Assembly (NCBI GenBank): GCA_022266195.1
Contig: WHVY01000001.1
Location: 3,100,001-3,164,000, forward strand
DNA length: 64,000 nt
Reading direction: 5' to 3'
Source: Tetranychus cinnabarinus
Taxonomy: Eukaryota; Arthropoda; Arachnida; Trombidiformes; Tetranychidae
Positions 42,128-56,123 of the stretch are shown one piece after another. The translations under genes and the position numbers were made by a program. Positions within the stretch are counted from its first letter, which is position 1. Every line of letters starts with the position of its first letter. The notes under the pieces are model-generated. The model saw only the letters and a list, made by a program, of their open reading frames with translations. It did no database searches and was not told the DNA's origin.

Positions 42128-42308
42128 CATCATTCAAATAAACTATTAGCCAAAGTTGCAAGCCTTTTAAAACTCCTAAATAAGCAGTTGAATTTAAAGC
42201 TTTTAAAGTTTAATAGGTTTATAAAGTTGGAAAGAACAAAAAAAAGTTGTCAAAGTTCCCAAGTTTGAGCCAATTGTTCTAATGGTTTCCCTGGAAGATG
42301 TCATAATC
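42128..42308 (+). repeat. Direct duplication, copy 2
   Basis: Second copy of 40279-40464, about 1.85 kb further on. Confidence 0.8.
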
Positions 42309-44964
42309 TCGTTAAATCATATAAAAATATTAAATCAAACTCTGTAAATCAATAATCGAGTTGTACCATTGAGAAGAAACACTTTATTCCATTAATTAAT
42401 CCAAAACTAGAACATATTAACACACGGAAAGGTGAAAAACAAAATTCAAATAGCTTAACCTTAAGACGTAAAGCAACTTCAAACTGATTCCATTCAGAAT
42501 GGATTGAAAGCGTAATCTCGAAAGCAGATCTAAAATGCAAAATCTCGTCTATGATCAATCGTGAAATTAATAGCACTTATGATCACAAATTGTAACGAAT
42601 GCAAAATTCGTTGGCAAGTCAACATTGAGAAGTCGAACTTACTTGTTAGCTGCTAAACGGAAGTATCTTTTTCACCGATTCATCGATCAGTTCAATTTGA
42701 CGCTTGCAAATCTCATTTAACAGGCAGGGAATCGGTTGACAATAGACAGACTGCCTTGAATTTAGTGATTATTCGTAGAACTTCTCTTGTCTGGGTTATC
42801 TGTTATTCTGGGCAAATGTTCACTCTGTTAACTATTGATAATAAGTAGTTCAAACAAGCTTGACAATAAGTTTTCCTCTAATGAAAAATTCATGAAACTT
42901 AACATATTATAAAAACTGGTAAATGTTTAGTCTGTCAAAACTGAAATACAAAAATAACTTATATGCAGCATCCATCAATAAGTAACATGCACATCATCTG
43001 CTTAGTCTGAATTTGAAAGCAACCCTTAAAGTCGTACTTTTGTGTCTAACAAAGTTTTCACCTTTCACTTGTAATAACAACAATTTTATTGTATCAAAAT
43101 TTTACTATTTCAGTTGAATAATGCAAAGTTTTCAGGTTAACATGAGTTTTCCCAAGTTGTCTTGAAAACATGTGAATATAAATGAATCAAGTGAACAGTT
43201 TGATTCGTTCAACAGAGCCAATTATTGTAACCAAAAGTGATTCCAATTTGATTGGAATCGTTGGGAATGATGATTGAATAGGTAAACATCGAACCATAAC
43301 ATTATTCCATCAGAAGCGGATAATGTTTAGAGTCAATAGATTAATTGATTCTCAGGTGGATAAAAGGAAATAAAGAAATGAATAATAAGCAAGTCATTTG
43401 TTGATATTCAATTAATCAAGTTAATCAACATAAAAGGACAAACCTATTCAACTGTCGAAAGATTTCAACATTTACTTGAAAAGAAAGTCGAGCGAAAGGA
43501 ATCAACACAAAAATTAAAGAAAAGGCATTTAATCCACTTTCATGGCAATGGTCAACATCTAAATATGCCATCGATGAATGATGAATGTTTGACTTTAGTT
43601 TATTTCGTTTCAACAGAATTGCTCATCCAAGTTGAATACAAATGAATGGAATAATTTATGAAATTTGTTGCCCTCACTCAATGGAAGGTAATAATGGATA
43701 GAAATTTTCATGAAGATAATGATGAAAAATGGAATATCAATTGCCATTAAAGTTGTTGAGTAAACCATTATTTAGTATCAAAACGATGATCAAGTATTCA
43801 ATTCTGTTTCAACTGTAAATGCCTGCAGTTGAAAGTTGAGAGAAGAAAAGAAAAGGTTGAATGAAAATAATGATAATAATAGTGGCGATAATGGCAATAG
43901 TCAGTGCAATATAAAAGTGATAATTTGGTGGAGACAAGGGAAGCTTTGACAGGAAGGCAAAAGGAAAAACAATGAACACAATTTCAGGCAATTGGAAGTT
44001 TCATGACTTCAAGACATAAATGGCCCAGTTACTTTTACTGTGTTCATCTGTTAATATTTATTTTCCACTTTCTCGCTTATCTTCTTGTCCAGACTAAAGT
44101 GTAAACAATTGATGACAAAAGAAGCAGAGAAAGTAAATGAGTAAACAGGTTCAAGATGTTTGAAAAAATGTTCGATTGAAACTTCGATTGTGATATCATG
44201 AAAATTATTATAACCATAAAATTCCACTTTTCTTTTTTGTTCAATTTCCTTTTAACAGTATTTCTTTATTGGCACATTTTTCAACACTTTGAATATTTAT
44301 ATTGGCTCAACAGATGATAGAGAATGGGAATTTAGAGTTGACATGACTTTGGATGGATGATAACTAAAGGTTAACTTGCTTGGAGGGAAAACTCCCTGTA
44401 AAATGAAACTCTTTTTTTTATGATTACTGTTTCTTTAGTAATGATTTCATTATTGACTTTTCGCTTGAAATTTTCTTTTTCAGATAAAGTTTTTTACCAA
44501 TTTTCTTGTTAAAAGATTGAATGATTGCCATGAAATGCTCGAAAAAATGAAATGGCTTCTTTCACTTCCAATTGAAAGGTTCAAAATTACGTCTATTTGT
44601 TGAAATCTATTGTTTCATTCAATTTACTCTGGGAAAAATATTAGATTTACGCCTAATCTGATAAAGTTGATTAAAGGGTCCAATGAAACATATTGCGGCC
44701 GATTTTTTCGATTATGCCTATTTACGACCATGACGGGTGAATAACGGCACAGGCCATGGGCTTATGAGAATTGGGAAGCCTCATTTTTACATTTAAACTT
44801 TTTTTTCTGAGATCGTCAACTTTTTTCAAAATAAAATGAAATGTAATGGCAACTCAAAGTGAGCAAGTATTAGTGTTTAAGTAGTTGAGTAAGTTTTGTT
44901 TTTGTGGGAACTCGAGCATCTTCCCAATCATTGAAACTATCCATCTGTAACAAACAGCATTCGG

Positions 44965-45182
44965 CGTGAAAAAGTTGGCAGCTACAGAAAATGGCCCTTA
45001 AAAGTTAGAGGTAGAATAAACGAGTGACCTTGAATGACCTTGAAAACTCGAACTTGCGGTTTTTCAGTTTTTTAAGCCCATGACTTAAACCAATCAGTGC
45101 CATTATTCATTTGTCAATCATGACCTCAAACAGGTGTAAAATGAAAAGAACGCCCAGTATTTATCATGAAGTTTCAACACGA
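44965..45182 (+). repeat. Dispersed repeat, copy 2 (partner at 7200-7430)
   Basis: It shares with the 7-kb copy the GACCTTGAAT / ACCTTGA block and the GTAAAATG / AACGCCC / AGTATT block, in the same order and spacing range. Confidence 0.45.
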
Positions 45183-46848
45183 TTCGACATTGAACTAGTT
45201 TGGACAGAAATCTCAAGTGGAATTTTTTTCCAAAAAAAATCACCATAATTCTCGACATTGACTGAGCTGAGTTAGTTGGGAAAGCAAAACTTTATTAAAA
45301 TGTAATAACTTTACATATTAATTTTTAAAGTCGTCTGATATTTCGTAAGCTGGGAATGACTGGGAGTGAAAAATATTTCAATGAAAAGAAACGAAAAGAA
45401 TGTTGGACGAGATTCATGGTGAAATTGTTTTGCAAGACTAATGTTAAACTAACGCTATGATAATGAGTGTTTTTGTTTTGGGGCACATTCATGTGTCAAC
45501 AATGATTATGACTCCAATTGTTGTCTCATCATTGACACTGACAACTCATATTATTTTCATGTCACCAAATATTGATTATGATAACCGAATGTAAACTCAT
45601 AATGCTAATTCCTTGGATAAATAAACATTCCTAATCATAATTAGGCTAAACCATTTTCCTCTCTTCCCACGTCATTCATTATGATAAGAAATCTCAGCAA
45701 ATTTAACAGGTCAAAAGGAATGAACCATGAAAACGAGAAAAAAATTATCATGAGCAATAATCTAATGCAAACCATCAAGTAACATTACTTGTTATCAAAA
45801 TAAACAAACCTTTTCATTTCTCAGCTGCCAACTTTGACTGATGATAACAATGATAAACAATAAAAGTTTGATTATACAATAAATCTGGAAATCGTTGAGA
45901 GCGGAAGAAGAAAAATATTAAACTTGAAATTGTTGTTAACATTTTGCAATTTAAATTTCATTCCATATTATTGAATAGCATTTGGTTGGCAGCCTTTTCC
46001 TGTGACTTATCACTTTGAGTTTCAAAATGAAATATTGATATTTTCATTATCAACTGAGATCATCATTTGGATAAAATATTATCGTCAATATTATTCTTAC
46101 ATGAAAATTTTAACGATTCTAAAGCTCTTGGAAAGTTTTTCTTCACTTTTCTTTTTTTCTTTCTGTTATCCAGAATACAAATAAGATGATTCTCAGTGGA
46201 GTTGAAAGTGTGTGCAAAATATGGCAAAACAAGTTGGATGAGAAAAAAAGATAATGAGAATGAAATGATGATGATAGGAATGAACCTTGCCGCAGAGTTT
46301 TAAGTTATTCAAAGAGGTTTTAGAGAAAAAAGGAAAATTCATTTTTTTCCTTCATTTTTTTTCTTCTTTCCTTGAACAAACAGAAAAGAAAGAGAGAAAA
46401 AACGGAAATAATAACATGGTAAACTCAATTTTATTGATCATTCCTGTTATCAATCATTTTTGCCTTCGAGAGTCGACTTTGAATATGAAAGATCGAGTTA
46501 AGTGATATCAAGTATCGAATGAAACGTTTCTAATTGAGATAATTTGATTCATAAAGAAAGAGCAATTTACATGTTTAATGATTAATGAGCAATGATGGCA
46601 TGGAAAAGGTTGAAATTGATAATCTGATGAAGTAAAAGGTGAAAGAAAATTTTGTTTCTTTTTCTTCGCCATTTTGTATCATCTCATTGAATAGTCTATT
46701 TAGTGAATAAAATGGAAATGTGAAAAGATGAAATTTTATGGAAACCTTTTTGTTCCATTTTTTTCTTACAAATTGAGTAAACATTGTTGTTCAGTTGATG
46801 GATGGAAAGAGTTGAATGAAGAAAAGACGAAATGAATGTTTTCCTTAC

Positions 46849-47538
46849 CTGAGGTAAACTTGCTGTTACACTGATAATCCAAGCAGTAAAGACACATTTA
46901 TGAACTAAAGGTGCACAGGAAGTGTATTTAAAAGGATAGATTACGGCAATGAAACGGTCGATTGAGATGCAAACAAGAATGGATGAAGATGAATAGATTC
47001 CTAGGGCACGATAAAATTGAAATATTTTACAAGCAATGGAACCATAAATCCAGGTTATACTGAACCTCCAAAGAATCTCTGATGGAATCATTAGACAAGT
47101 AACTATGGAATCGGCAATGACAAGGTTTGAAAGTAAAAATTCATTTCTAGTTCGCTTGTAGGCACTTGTTTTGAAAATGTTGTAAAACACTATCAGATTG
47201 GCTGGAGCCCCAAGGAAAAATAGGCAAAGGTATGATGTAACTTCAAGAACGTTTAGTTGATTCAGATCAGAGTATTGGGTTAAAATGGTTGAACCATTGA
47301 GGGTTGACAAGTCGATGCCAGGTTCAAGTTTAGACTCGATGGCAACCGAAGCTGAAGATGATGTAGACAACCCAGAGGATGATATTGAAGAGGTGAGGTG
47401 AACCGTTGGATCGTTGGTGAGTATCGAGTCCAACCCGCTGGGTTCCACATTGTTGGACACTTTATTTTCATCACGAATATAACCGAGCAAATAAACTGAA
47501 CTATTGGTTAACATCATCATTATGTCATTGTTATCCAT
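46849..47538 (-). CDS. Peptide-hormone GPCR, exon 1 (N-terminus to TM4)
   Basis: The ATG at 47538 opens 230 codons that end at donor GTAAGG (46848) in phase 0. The frame is open nine codons further, but that codon is TTG. The N-terminal 100 residues are extracellular and rich in Ser, Thr and Asn (possible N-glycosylation). TM1 is about 103-125. TM2 has LLSNLVIADSIVTCLMIPSEILWRF-type sequence. TM3 begins after the conserved Cys in ACKI and ends in the DRF variant of the DRY motif (CISIDRFIAVIYP). TM4 ends in SLPQ, continued by exon 2. The pattern fits AKH, corazonin or GnRH-like receptors, which couple to G proteins at the cell surface. Exons 1-3 encode about 434 residues. Confidence 0.88.
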
Positions 47539-50500
47539 TAGTTGAATTTGAGAGTTTTTTTTCAACTTTTGGTTTTATTTTTGGTTTCAAGTTTGGCCAA
47601 AGTTTTTTTTGACTTTGCGCTTGGCTTTTTTCTTGATGTGCTCAGGTTAACAGTTGGAGCACAAGTGAAGTTTACTGTTGAGTAAACTGTGGACAAAGTG
47701 AGTTGCACCATGTACCATGAGAATGCGCATGATAAAAGTTTTGTTTATTTCCACGAGTAAATTTATTCGCTATAATGTAAGGAAATTATTTCTCATTATT
47801 TTGCCTTCTTATTAAATTTTTTTCTTCTCTTTTTTTCTATCCTCTTCTTTTTTTTCCATAACGATGATTCTTTGTTGCCATTATCAATTTCCCATTTCAT
47901 GTCTCACCTTTTTCTTGCTTTATTTTACTTGTTGATGCCTTTGAGTCCATCCTGAATCAATCAAAAGTTCATCAATCAAATTGACAACTTTTCTCTGTTG
48001 CAAGTTCAATCTCACAATTTGATTTCATTTTTTCGTTTTTACTTTTTTTCTCATTTTGTTCACAACCTTAACATGTAATTTAAAAATATGATCAATGATT
48101 TTGAATAAAGGCCAACACTTTGATAAAAAAATTGTTGCTCAATTCATTTTCAGACTCATGATAGGCGAATAAAAATCCATTAAATTTTTCCGTTCAATAT
48201 TGAGGCCAAGCATTGTAATATTCAGATTATTCATGAACAGCAAATGTTCAGATTTTTTATTCTCCCAACCTCCAGATTATCATGTTTAGATGACTTGAAA
48301 AATCATAACTAAATTAAAAGTCTAATCCATTAACCTAATGATTTTTCTTATGAACAACAAAAACTCAAAAATTCTTGAAAACTCATTGAATAGAGACACT
48401 GAGCGACCGGAAAAGGGAAGATTTTCCCTGAGTTGAAAGCTTGCTCAGATAAGTTGTTTAAGTTTAACACTTCCCACGCAAATCTTGAGAAACTTTTATT
48501 TTCCAGAATCTTGTTGGAAAGCATTTTTCATAAACACGATAAATTCATGGCTCGAGTTGAACGAGTACAATGTAAATCTTTTATTTGAAACGGAAATGTT
48601 ATTTTTATCTCAATTTCACTCATTTAAGATTTAAATATTGATACAAGTCGAGTTGTGATCACTCATAAGACCATAAAATTGTCATGTTTATTCAACAGAA
48701 AGTTTCAACTGTCGCTATTTCGATGCTGAGTAATCTTGTGAAAGATTATTTTCTTGACTTGAATCAACTTTGGGTTCATCTGCATCATCAACCATCAACT
48801 TGTAATCAACATATTAATAACAATCGCAGTTACCAACAACTTCATTTTACTCATCTTGAAACATCATTTCTCCTCATGAATCAAATCTACCTTTTAAATA
48901 TTACAATATAAACCTTTTATATCGACTTACCTTTGTCATGATGAAAAGAGAAAATAACATTTTCTTTTTCTTCTCCTCTCATCTCATGGTTAATAAATCA
49001 CAAAACTTTTTTTTTGCTTAACATTACAAGTGTAATGCTGGAAAATGATGTGTAAAACAGAAGAAATGAATCGAAATGCTTTTCTCATTTTTTATCATTC
49101 ATCTTATTCTAATAATGCTTAACAAGAAAATTAATAATCTCAACATTCAATCGTTGAAATATTTCCATTCAATTCCCAAATGAAACTTTTCTTTTAACCA
49201 AATCTTTTGTTCAATCTTCTGGTGGATTTTTTTGCTATACAATATTAGATTTTTGATCCTGAATAAAAAAGCAGGGAATGAAAGACGAAAAGAATGAAGA
49301 ATTATCAAGTTTTTACAGCAAACACACAAAGAAAGTTGCAACACACAAATGTATCCATGACAGGTAAGAGATGAAATGAATTGTTACATTGAATAACATT
49401 TACATGTTATAAAAAGAAGAGAGAATAAAGAGAAAAAAAAAGTTTTCTTGCAACAGCGGTTAAAGTAAACACTGTCATCTGAAGACAGATTAATCAGCTA
49501 ATGTCTTGTTGTTAATGATGATGATAAACTATCGATTATCGATGAAAATAAAGGTGAAAACAACAAGTCGAGTAATCAGTTGGATGTAAACATGAAAAGG
49601 AGGAAAAGAGTTGAAGCGAAAATTGTTCAACAATTATCGATCCAGGTAATCAAAATTATCAATTAATTTCGAGTTTGATTGCAATCAAACCAAGTATCGA
49701 TTTTTTCTCTCGTCAACTTATCGAACCAAATTTGATGGAATTCCGGTGAAAAAGAAACTTCTGAATGAATTTTCTCACCAATTTCAATATTCGTCTCAAT
49801 TTGATGAAAAGCATCAGTTGCTCTTCAACGGTTATTATCATCTTTACTGGGAGTAAATTTCACTCCCAGATAACTTTTTGTGTTCAACAGAATTTTTACA
49901 TCTATTGTTGTTACCGACTTGAGATGATATCGTTAGAGTGGATCAACTTGGTCATTGTTATCAATTTTCAATACATTTCGATGGTCAACATATGAAAGAA
50001 AATTGTGATTAATGACTATTCTTTCCCTTTACGCTAATGTTACAGGTTTAAATGATTATCTGATTGCATCACATCTGGCAAAGCATATTATCAACACTTA
50101 TTTTGTATTCTGTTGATGAGCGAATTAAGTTAATAACTAACCAACTAAAGTAATTAACTTTTTTTCATTTTCCTTCCTTTCACTATTTTTCGGTTCATGC
50201 TTTTTTTATTAATCTTTGATATCATTTATTTCTGGTTCATTCATGAATGAATTATTGCTTTTACTTTTCTTCTTTGCTGTTTAGCTATTATTTACAGCTT
50301 GACCCTTTCATTTGACGAGTCAAAGTTCAGTATGTTCAACTATTTTATGTTCAAATTGTTTTGTTTTCAATATTGAAATAATATTTAGAAAAGTTTTTCA
50401 TCACTTTGAAATTACTATTGAAGTAGTTCTAATCGTTTACAATTTGGTTCGCACAGATTAAACACTAATTTGTTCAATATTTTTCGAATTAAAATTTGTG

Positions 50501-53500
50501 ATGATTGCTTCCAAGAAAAAATGGTGCTATTTGAAACTGGATCTCGAACAAAAATGACAATTAAGATTGAGCTTATGAAAATTAACATTATCCACATCGA
50601 AAAGACCCAAATTCTTAATGAAAAAAACCATCTTTAGAATAAGAAAATGAAAAAGCTTCATCTTTAATCATTTTCAAATTAATAGGATTCGGTTCGTGAT
50701 GGAAAACCCTTTCTTCAAGCACATTTAAAAACTTCGTTCGATATTTTCTGGGTATTGAAATAGAGCTCATTTTTGCGAATAAAATGTTTCTCTGGTGAAC
50801 AGTTATGAAGAAAGAGGAGTTTAAAGGTATCAGATTTTGCAACCAAACCCCTTGTTCCAAAGACACAGTTTTACATATTATAATAGCTTCGTCAAAAAGT
50901 TTTGCACAAAAAAGTTAGATTTTTTTAATGCTATATAAAAAGTTAGAAATTGGATTTGGTGGGTTAATTTACGCAATTATGCATAATTCAATTTTAGACT
51001 TGTTAAGTTTGAGTTACAATTATATGCTAACTTGTTATTCTTGAGGTCAAAAAGTCAAACTAGAAAAGTTTTATTAGTTGTTTTATTTGGACTTCGAAAG
51101 GTCTGCACTTTAGACACTTGAAATTGTTCCTTGCTTTGACTTTATCTGATTATCATTTATTACGATCAAAGAAGTATCCCATTTCCGGAGAAAAAAGTGA
51201 GAACCGAAGCGGTGTCGAAAATGGCTTTTGGCCTCAAATTCTATGAATGAAAAATGGATTTTATGATTTGTTGACCTTTTTGTGAAGCAAGTTGAAGCTA
51301 TTTGAGATCATTTCATTGCTTAAATAGTTTTAATTTAAGAACCAGATTTTCTAGATGCAACTTGCAAAATTGTCATCAATTCCGTCATTTTGGTCAAGAA
51401 TTCTGATCATTTTTCGTGGATAAAGCTCAATCATGGCTTTCAAATTTTATAAAAATTTTCTTTAGAACCCGTTCAGCTGAGCGACAATTTTTATGCGTAA
51501 CTTTGATGTTTTCAATTTATATTTTTATGTATTGATAATATTTTTATTCAAAGTGAAGTGGTAAAGATGAAACGTGACAAAAATATAAATCATTGGGTAA
51601 ATTATTCTGACACAAACAAGGCGTGAATAATGTGATAAATGCAACGTTGAGTGGGCCATGAGTAAGATGTTAACTTTGCAAATATTATCATTAAGCCAAT
51701 TTTATCATGAGTAGCATGTTTCACGTGAATTAGCTCATGAAGAAAAAATTGCAACCAATAAGCATAGTTAATACTTTTCTTTTTCTGTCAAACGATATTT
51801 AGTGCTACACTTTAATTCATTAATAGTTTTCTAATAACAGCATTATTATTTTTGCATTATCTTATACACCTCGGAAGAGGTGGAGTGCTTTCTGCTACTA
51901 TCAGATTAAATAAGGACGAGCAAAATACAACTGGATATCATGTGTTCAATTCTTGACCAGGTTTTGCCAATTTAAAAGTTTCCATGGGATTATATCAATG
52001 ATTAGAAAAATTCAAATCATTAACCCCTAAAAGTAAAGAGAAGAGAAAGATAATGAGTGGAAAATCTCATAAATAGAAATTATTTTCTAGAAAATTCCAG
52101 TTCAAATTAAACAGGTAATTGAATTGATTGCAACAAGAAATATCGATTGACAATGTAATCAAAAAAAGTAAGATACAGCTTTCAGTTCATGATACCTGAA
52201 CAATGTTATAAACGAACAAATATTCAATTTTTATTCATACAGCAAAATCTAAGCAAATAACCTGACAATGTCCTTCAACTAAGCTGTTTTATCCAATTTG
52301 AATATCATTAGAAAACAGATCATCTATTTACAATATAAAATGAAATGAAATCTCACGAGTATTGATTCTAACAAGTTTGCAAGTAATAATTATTCAAATT
52401 TATAAGAAAAAATTAATTTTACTAAAAAACTATCGAAATCTATTCTCGATTCTGAAAGTTTACACCAATTCAATTGAACATTTCTACGAGTTCTGTAGTC
52501 CTTGAACAACTTCACTTTTCTCGATGAAACAGTAAAACAGTTTTGACAGTCAACAATCAATACTTAATTGCACTTAAATTTGTTTTGTAGATCAGACAAT
52601 TTAATACAATTTAATGTATTTAACGATAACATTGATGCTGCAATATCGTCATCCTTAATTACAAATCGCAATCAAACTAATAAAATGAAAGGGAAAAGTT
52701 TGTAAGAAAAAAACAATAAAAACGATTTTTTACATCATTATCATGAAAGTTTCATTAGTTGTATCAACAAATCTCAAACAAAGTCACCTAATTTCATTTG
52801 AATTTTTTGTTCACAGAAAGAAGATTAATCTGGAGAAAAAATCTTTACAACATTCGTTGTCTTTAAAAATGCATAGATTTTTCAGCCTCCTTCAAACCCA
52901 AATAATTATTCTTTTCATTCTCAATCAGGAATTTAATGAGATTTGAATCAAGCAGTAATTTGCTCACAAGCAATTTTCAATCTGGAACTGAATTTTCTCA
53001 CTTGTTTTTACATTTAGAAAGCGATAGAAAGCTTCAACTTGCTCATTATACAATCAGCTAAAATCGTAAACTTGTGGTTCAAAATTATTTCCCAACGTAT
53101 TCAATGAGAGGTTCTGAGAAAAATTCTAGGAAAAATATTATCGACTTTTTTAACTTTCAATTCCAAAAGCTTCAACCAACCTGCTATTCCAGAACTGAGG
53201 CACTGAACTGAACACAATTGAAATGTTCTGGAGTCACCTTAAGCCGAAAGTCTATTCTTTGAGGCATTTGTTGCCCGCAACACCTAGACAGGTACTTAAT
53301 GAATAATTTTCATTCAGACAATCATTTTAACAGACATAAGAATGAAGGACTCGAAAGTGACTAACAAGTGGAAAAGTGTTTTCATTCATTTAATAGAAAT
53401 AATTTAATTGTTTTTCTTATGAAAAGATTAGCTCCAGTGATGATTAATCGGATCGAGGTTTCATTCTGAAGCTTCGGGTGCTGAAGCTTTAACCGAAAAA

Positions 53501-55983
53501 CAATCGAAGAGATTATTTATCACAAACAACTTTTGTATCATAATTTTTAGCCACAGGTGATAATTCAAACTCGTGGAGAAGTCATTCATTTTTTTCTGTT
53601 GTTTCGCGACGAGACTAAACTAAATCAACCAAGAATAAATCTAAACATGTAAAGAAAAAAAAGTGGAAATGAAATGAAACACTTTATGGGAATGCCAAAA
53701 CTAAAAGCTATTGGAACCTTGAACATGAAACAAGAATAATTGGAATAAAAGTTCAATGATCAGAACATTGTAAATACAGGAAATAACCATTGTATACTTG
53801 ATGTCTGAATGAGTAGGTGAACATAGAAAAAATGAAATTCCCTGTTCATCCTTCGTCAACTTTCAGTCGATAAAACATATTCCCCAGTTTAGTCATCACC
53901 ATCATTATCTTTTGACATTTGTTGACCGATTGTTATTACATTTTACAAATTGAAATATTGAAGTGAAACAAAATATGGAGCAAGAAAATGATTGAAAATC
54001 TACAAACACATTACATAATCAGACTTTTCATGCCAAGTTTGGAACTTTTTAATATAAATCTCAAGTATTTTTCTCGTCAATGAGAAGCGTAAAATGTTTG
54101 AAATGTTGAGTTTCTCAACTTTGAAATGTATCGATTTGAAGCAAAAAATAGACTTGAAATTTATAAAACGCAATTTCACCTGAGAAATCAGTTTACTTTT
54201 AGGCTCTTTGGGAAATCAAGATGAAAACTTTTGCTTTGAATCTTTTGATATTCAACTTCATTTGTCTCATTAGATTGATAAATTAACTGTTGAACCATTA
54301 TTTTAAAAGTATTTTAATTACTTACCTCGTATTGAGTAACTTTGAACTTTATTTTCTCACCAATTAACAGTTGATTTTGTAAAGCAAATGAAATTTCTAG
54401 TTGATATTACATTTTATTTCTTTTGGATTACCAACCATTTGAATTTTTTATATTGAATAAGCTTTATTTTCAACCAATCTTATCGATTTTCATTTGAAAG
54501 TATCTTTACTACGCTTCTTATGTTGGTTGAAACAAGATTCACTCAGAAAAATTATTTCGTGCAACTACGATATTTGAATTTCATCCAGACAACTTTTCGT
54601 TCTTTCGTTTCTATCTTTCGAAGCCAATTTATTAGTTCTGAAAAAACTTCTAACATGAATCTTCTAACTCTACTTGAATTGAATGTTGCCTAATAAACCA
54701 AGATTGTGTGCTTTAATCATTTCGATCTATCAATATAATAATAGTCGCATAAAATGATGATCGCCGTTTCTTCATTGTCAATGAAATCGAATAAATTTTG
54801 ATAAAAAAATCAGGAAATGTTGAATTTACATTTAATCAGGTCTGATTTAAATTTGATTAACTTGTTGTTTTCCTTCTGATTATTCAATTATTCAGATTCC
54901 CTAAAGATGCTTGTTGTTCATTAGGAAATAATTGCTAGATTATCAAGGTTCAAGTTATAATCTAAAGCTGATTAACATGGGCAACAATGGATAGAATCAC
55001 AATTTCATCAATAACATTAGATTAACACACTCAACCAGTTTTAGTCTTTTCTTTAAACTAATCCTAACTAATTGTTTTACCCAAGAAAATCATGATTACA
55101 CAAAATTTAATCCCCAATCTCAACACTAACAACTGCAAGACAATGCAGATTTGGCGTTTCTCATTTAATTGAGATTCATGGCCATAATTGTTTTCTTCAT
55201 CATTCCCATCTCACTTCCAAGTGATAACAAAAAGATTAATATCAATCAATTTTAATTTGCAACTTGATATTTGGGCCAAAATTGAGACTATATTTAAAAA
55301 GAAGACGCAATTTAATTCATTCTCATAATGGTTATAAAGACAATGGAGTTGATTATTTTTCAACCTGAAAAAATGTTCATTCTTTAATCATTCATTAGAT
55401 GGAAAAGTCAATTAATTTAATTACTTTTGGGCTTTCATCACGATAGTCAAATTGTTTACCTGTCCAATGGTGGACATGAAGTTTTACAATGAAAATGAAA
55501 GCTGAATGATTAACGATTCAAACTACAATAAAACTAATGATAATGAAAGCGATAAATGGAAATATGAAAATGGTTCAATGTGAATCAATGTTGAGTCCAA
55601 AGTCAAATTGTTTACAAAAGTTCTATTAAAAGGTTGATAATTTGCCAGATTATTCATGGCATAGCTGAGTGAATTTTAATGTTCACTTCCCAGACTCTGA
55701 ACTCAATTCAACTGAATACCATTATTAGATGAAAAACCAGAAAGTGAATAAAGTTGATTCTAATAAAGGTTACAATAAAAAGTATGAAAGGTCGATGTTT
55801 AAAGATAATTTAATTTACACTGAAAGAGTTGAAATTGAATCATGAGACGAGTCGTCTTGTTTAGGACAGAATCAAGGAAATGATTTACTTCGAACTTTGT
55901 TTTTTGAATAAATATTTAATCGACTTTTTCTTGTTACACATTAATCTCAATGGAAACAGTTTTGATTGACTTTAATTTGGACA
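47539..55983. other. Spacer between the receptor and LRR genes
   Basis: 8.4 kb of AT-rich sequence. No reading frame has domain or splice support. A small hairpin (CACCTC...GAGGTG) lies near 51870. The receptor promoter and the LRR 3' end must lie here, but no clear signal was found. Confidence 0.55.
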
Positions 55984-56123
55984 TTAAAAGATGCATCCAA
56001 TGTTGAGTAGATTGAGGTCACTCAGGGTTCGTCCATTTGCGCATTGAAAGTCGACGATGAACTCCTCTGAAGTCGATAGAAGCCATTTGTATTTGGTGCA
56101 ACCTCGACAGGTCAATGGATTAC
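55984..56123 (-). CDS. LRR protein, last exon (LRR C-terminal cap)
   Basis: The acceptor AAACAG lies just before 56123. The first two bases complete a Gly codon from the upstream exon. It encodes GGNPLTCRGC, then KYKWLL, then a third Cys in DFQC, followed by a TL-x-DL segment: the pattern of an LRR C-terminal cysteine cap. A TAA stop ends at 55984. The exon is too short to stand out as a reading frame by itself. The in-phase join (phase 1) with 59327-59486 supports it strongly. Confidence 0.85.

Larger units (their letters stand above)
32478..46848 (-). other. 5' part of receptor intron 1
   Basis: Begins with donor GTAAGG at 46848. AT-rich with no supported exon. It contains a TIR-bounded element (40568-41412), a direct duplication (40279-40464 and 42128-42308), a tRNA-like remnant and a dispersed repeat (44965-45182). 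The 41.4-42.1 kb stretch has a minus-strand frame of 83 codons (41910-42161) followed by many stops. It could be a decayed gene piece, but nothing was recognised. Confidence 0.7.

Noticed and set aside
41910..42161. 83-codon minus-strand frame
   Set aside because: Not recognisable, followed by many stops, and partly covered by the direct duplication; at most a decayed gene piece.
51868..51890. CACCTC...GAGGTG hairpin resembling part of the Polinton end
   Set aside because: Shares only a few bases (GGTGGAG) with the terminal repeat and has no AG terminus or partner.
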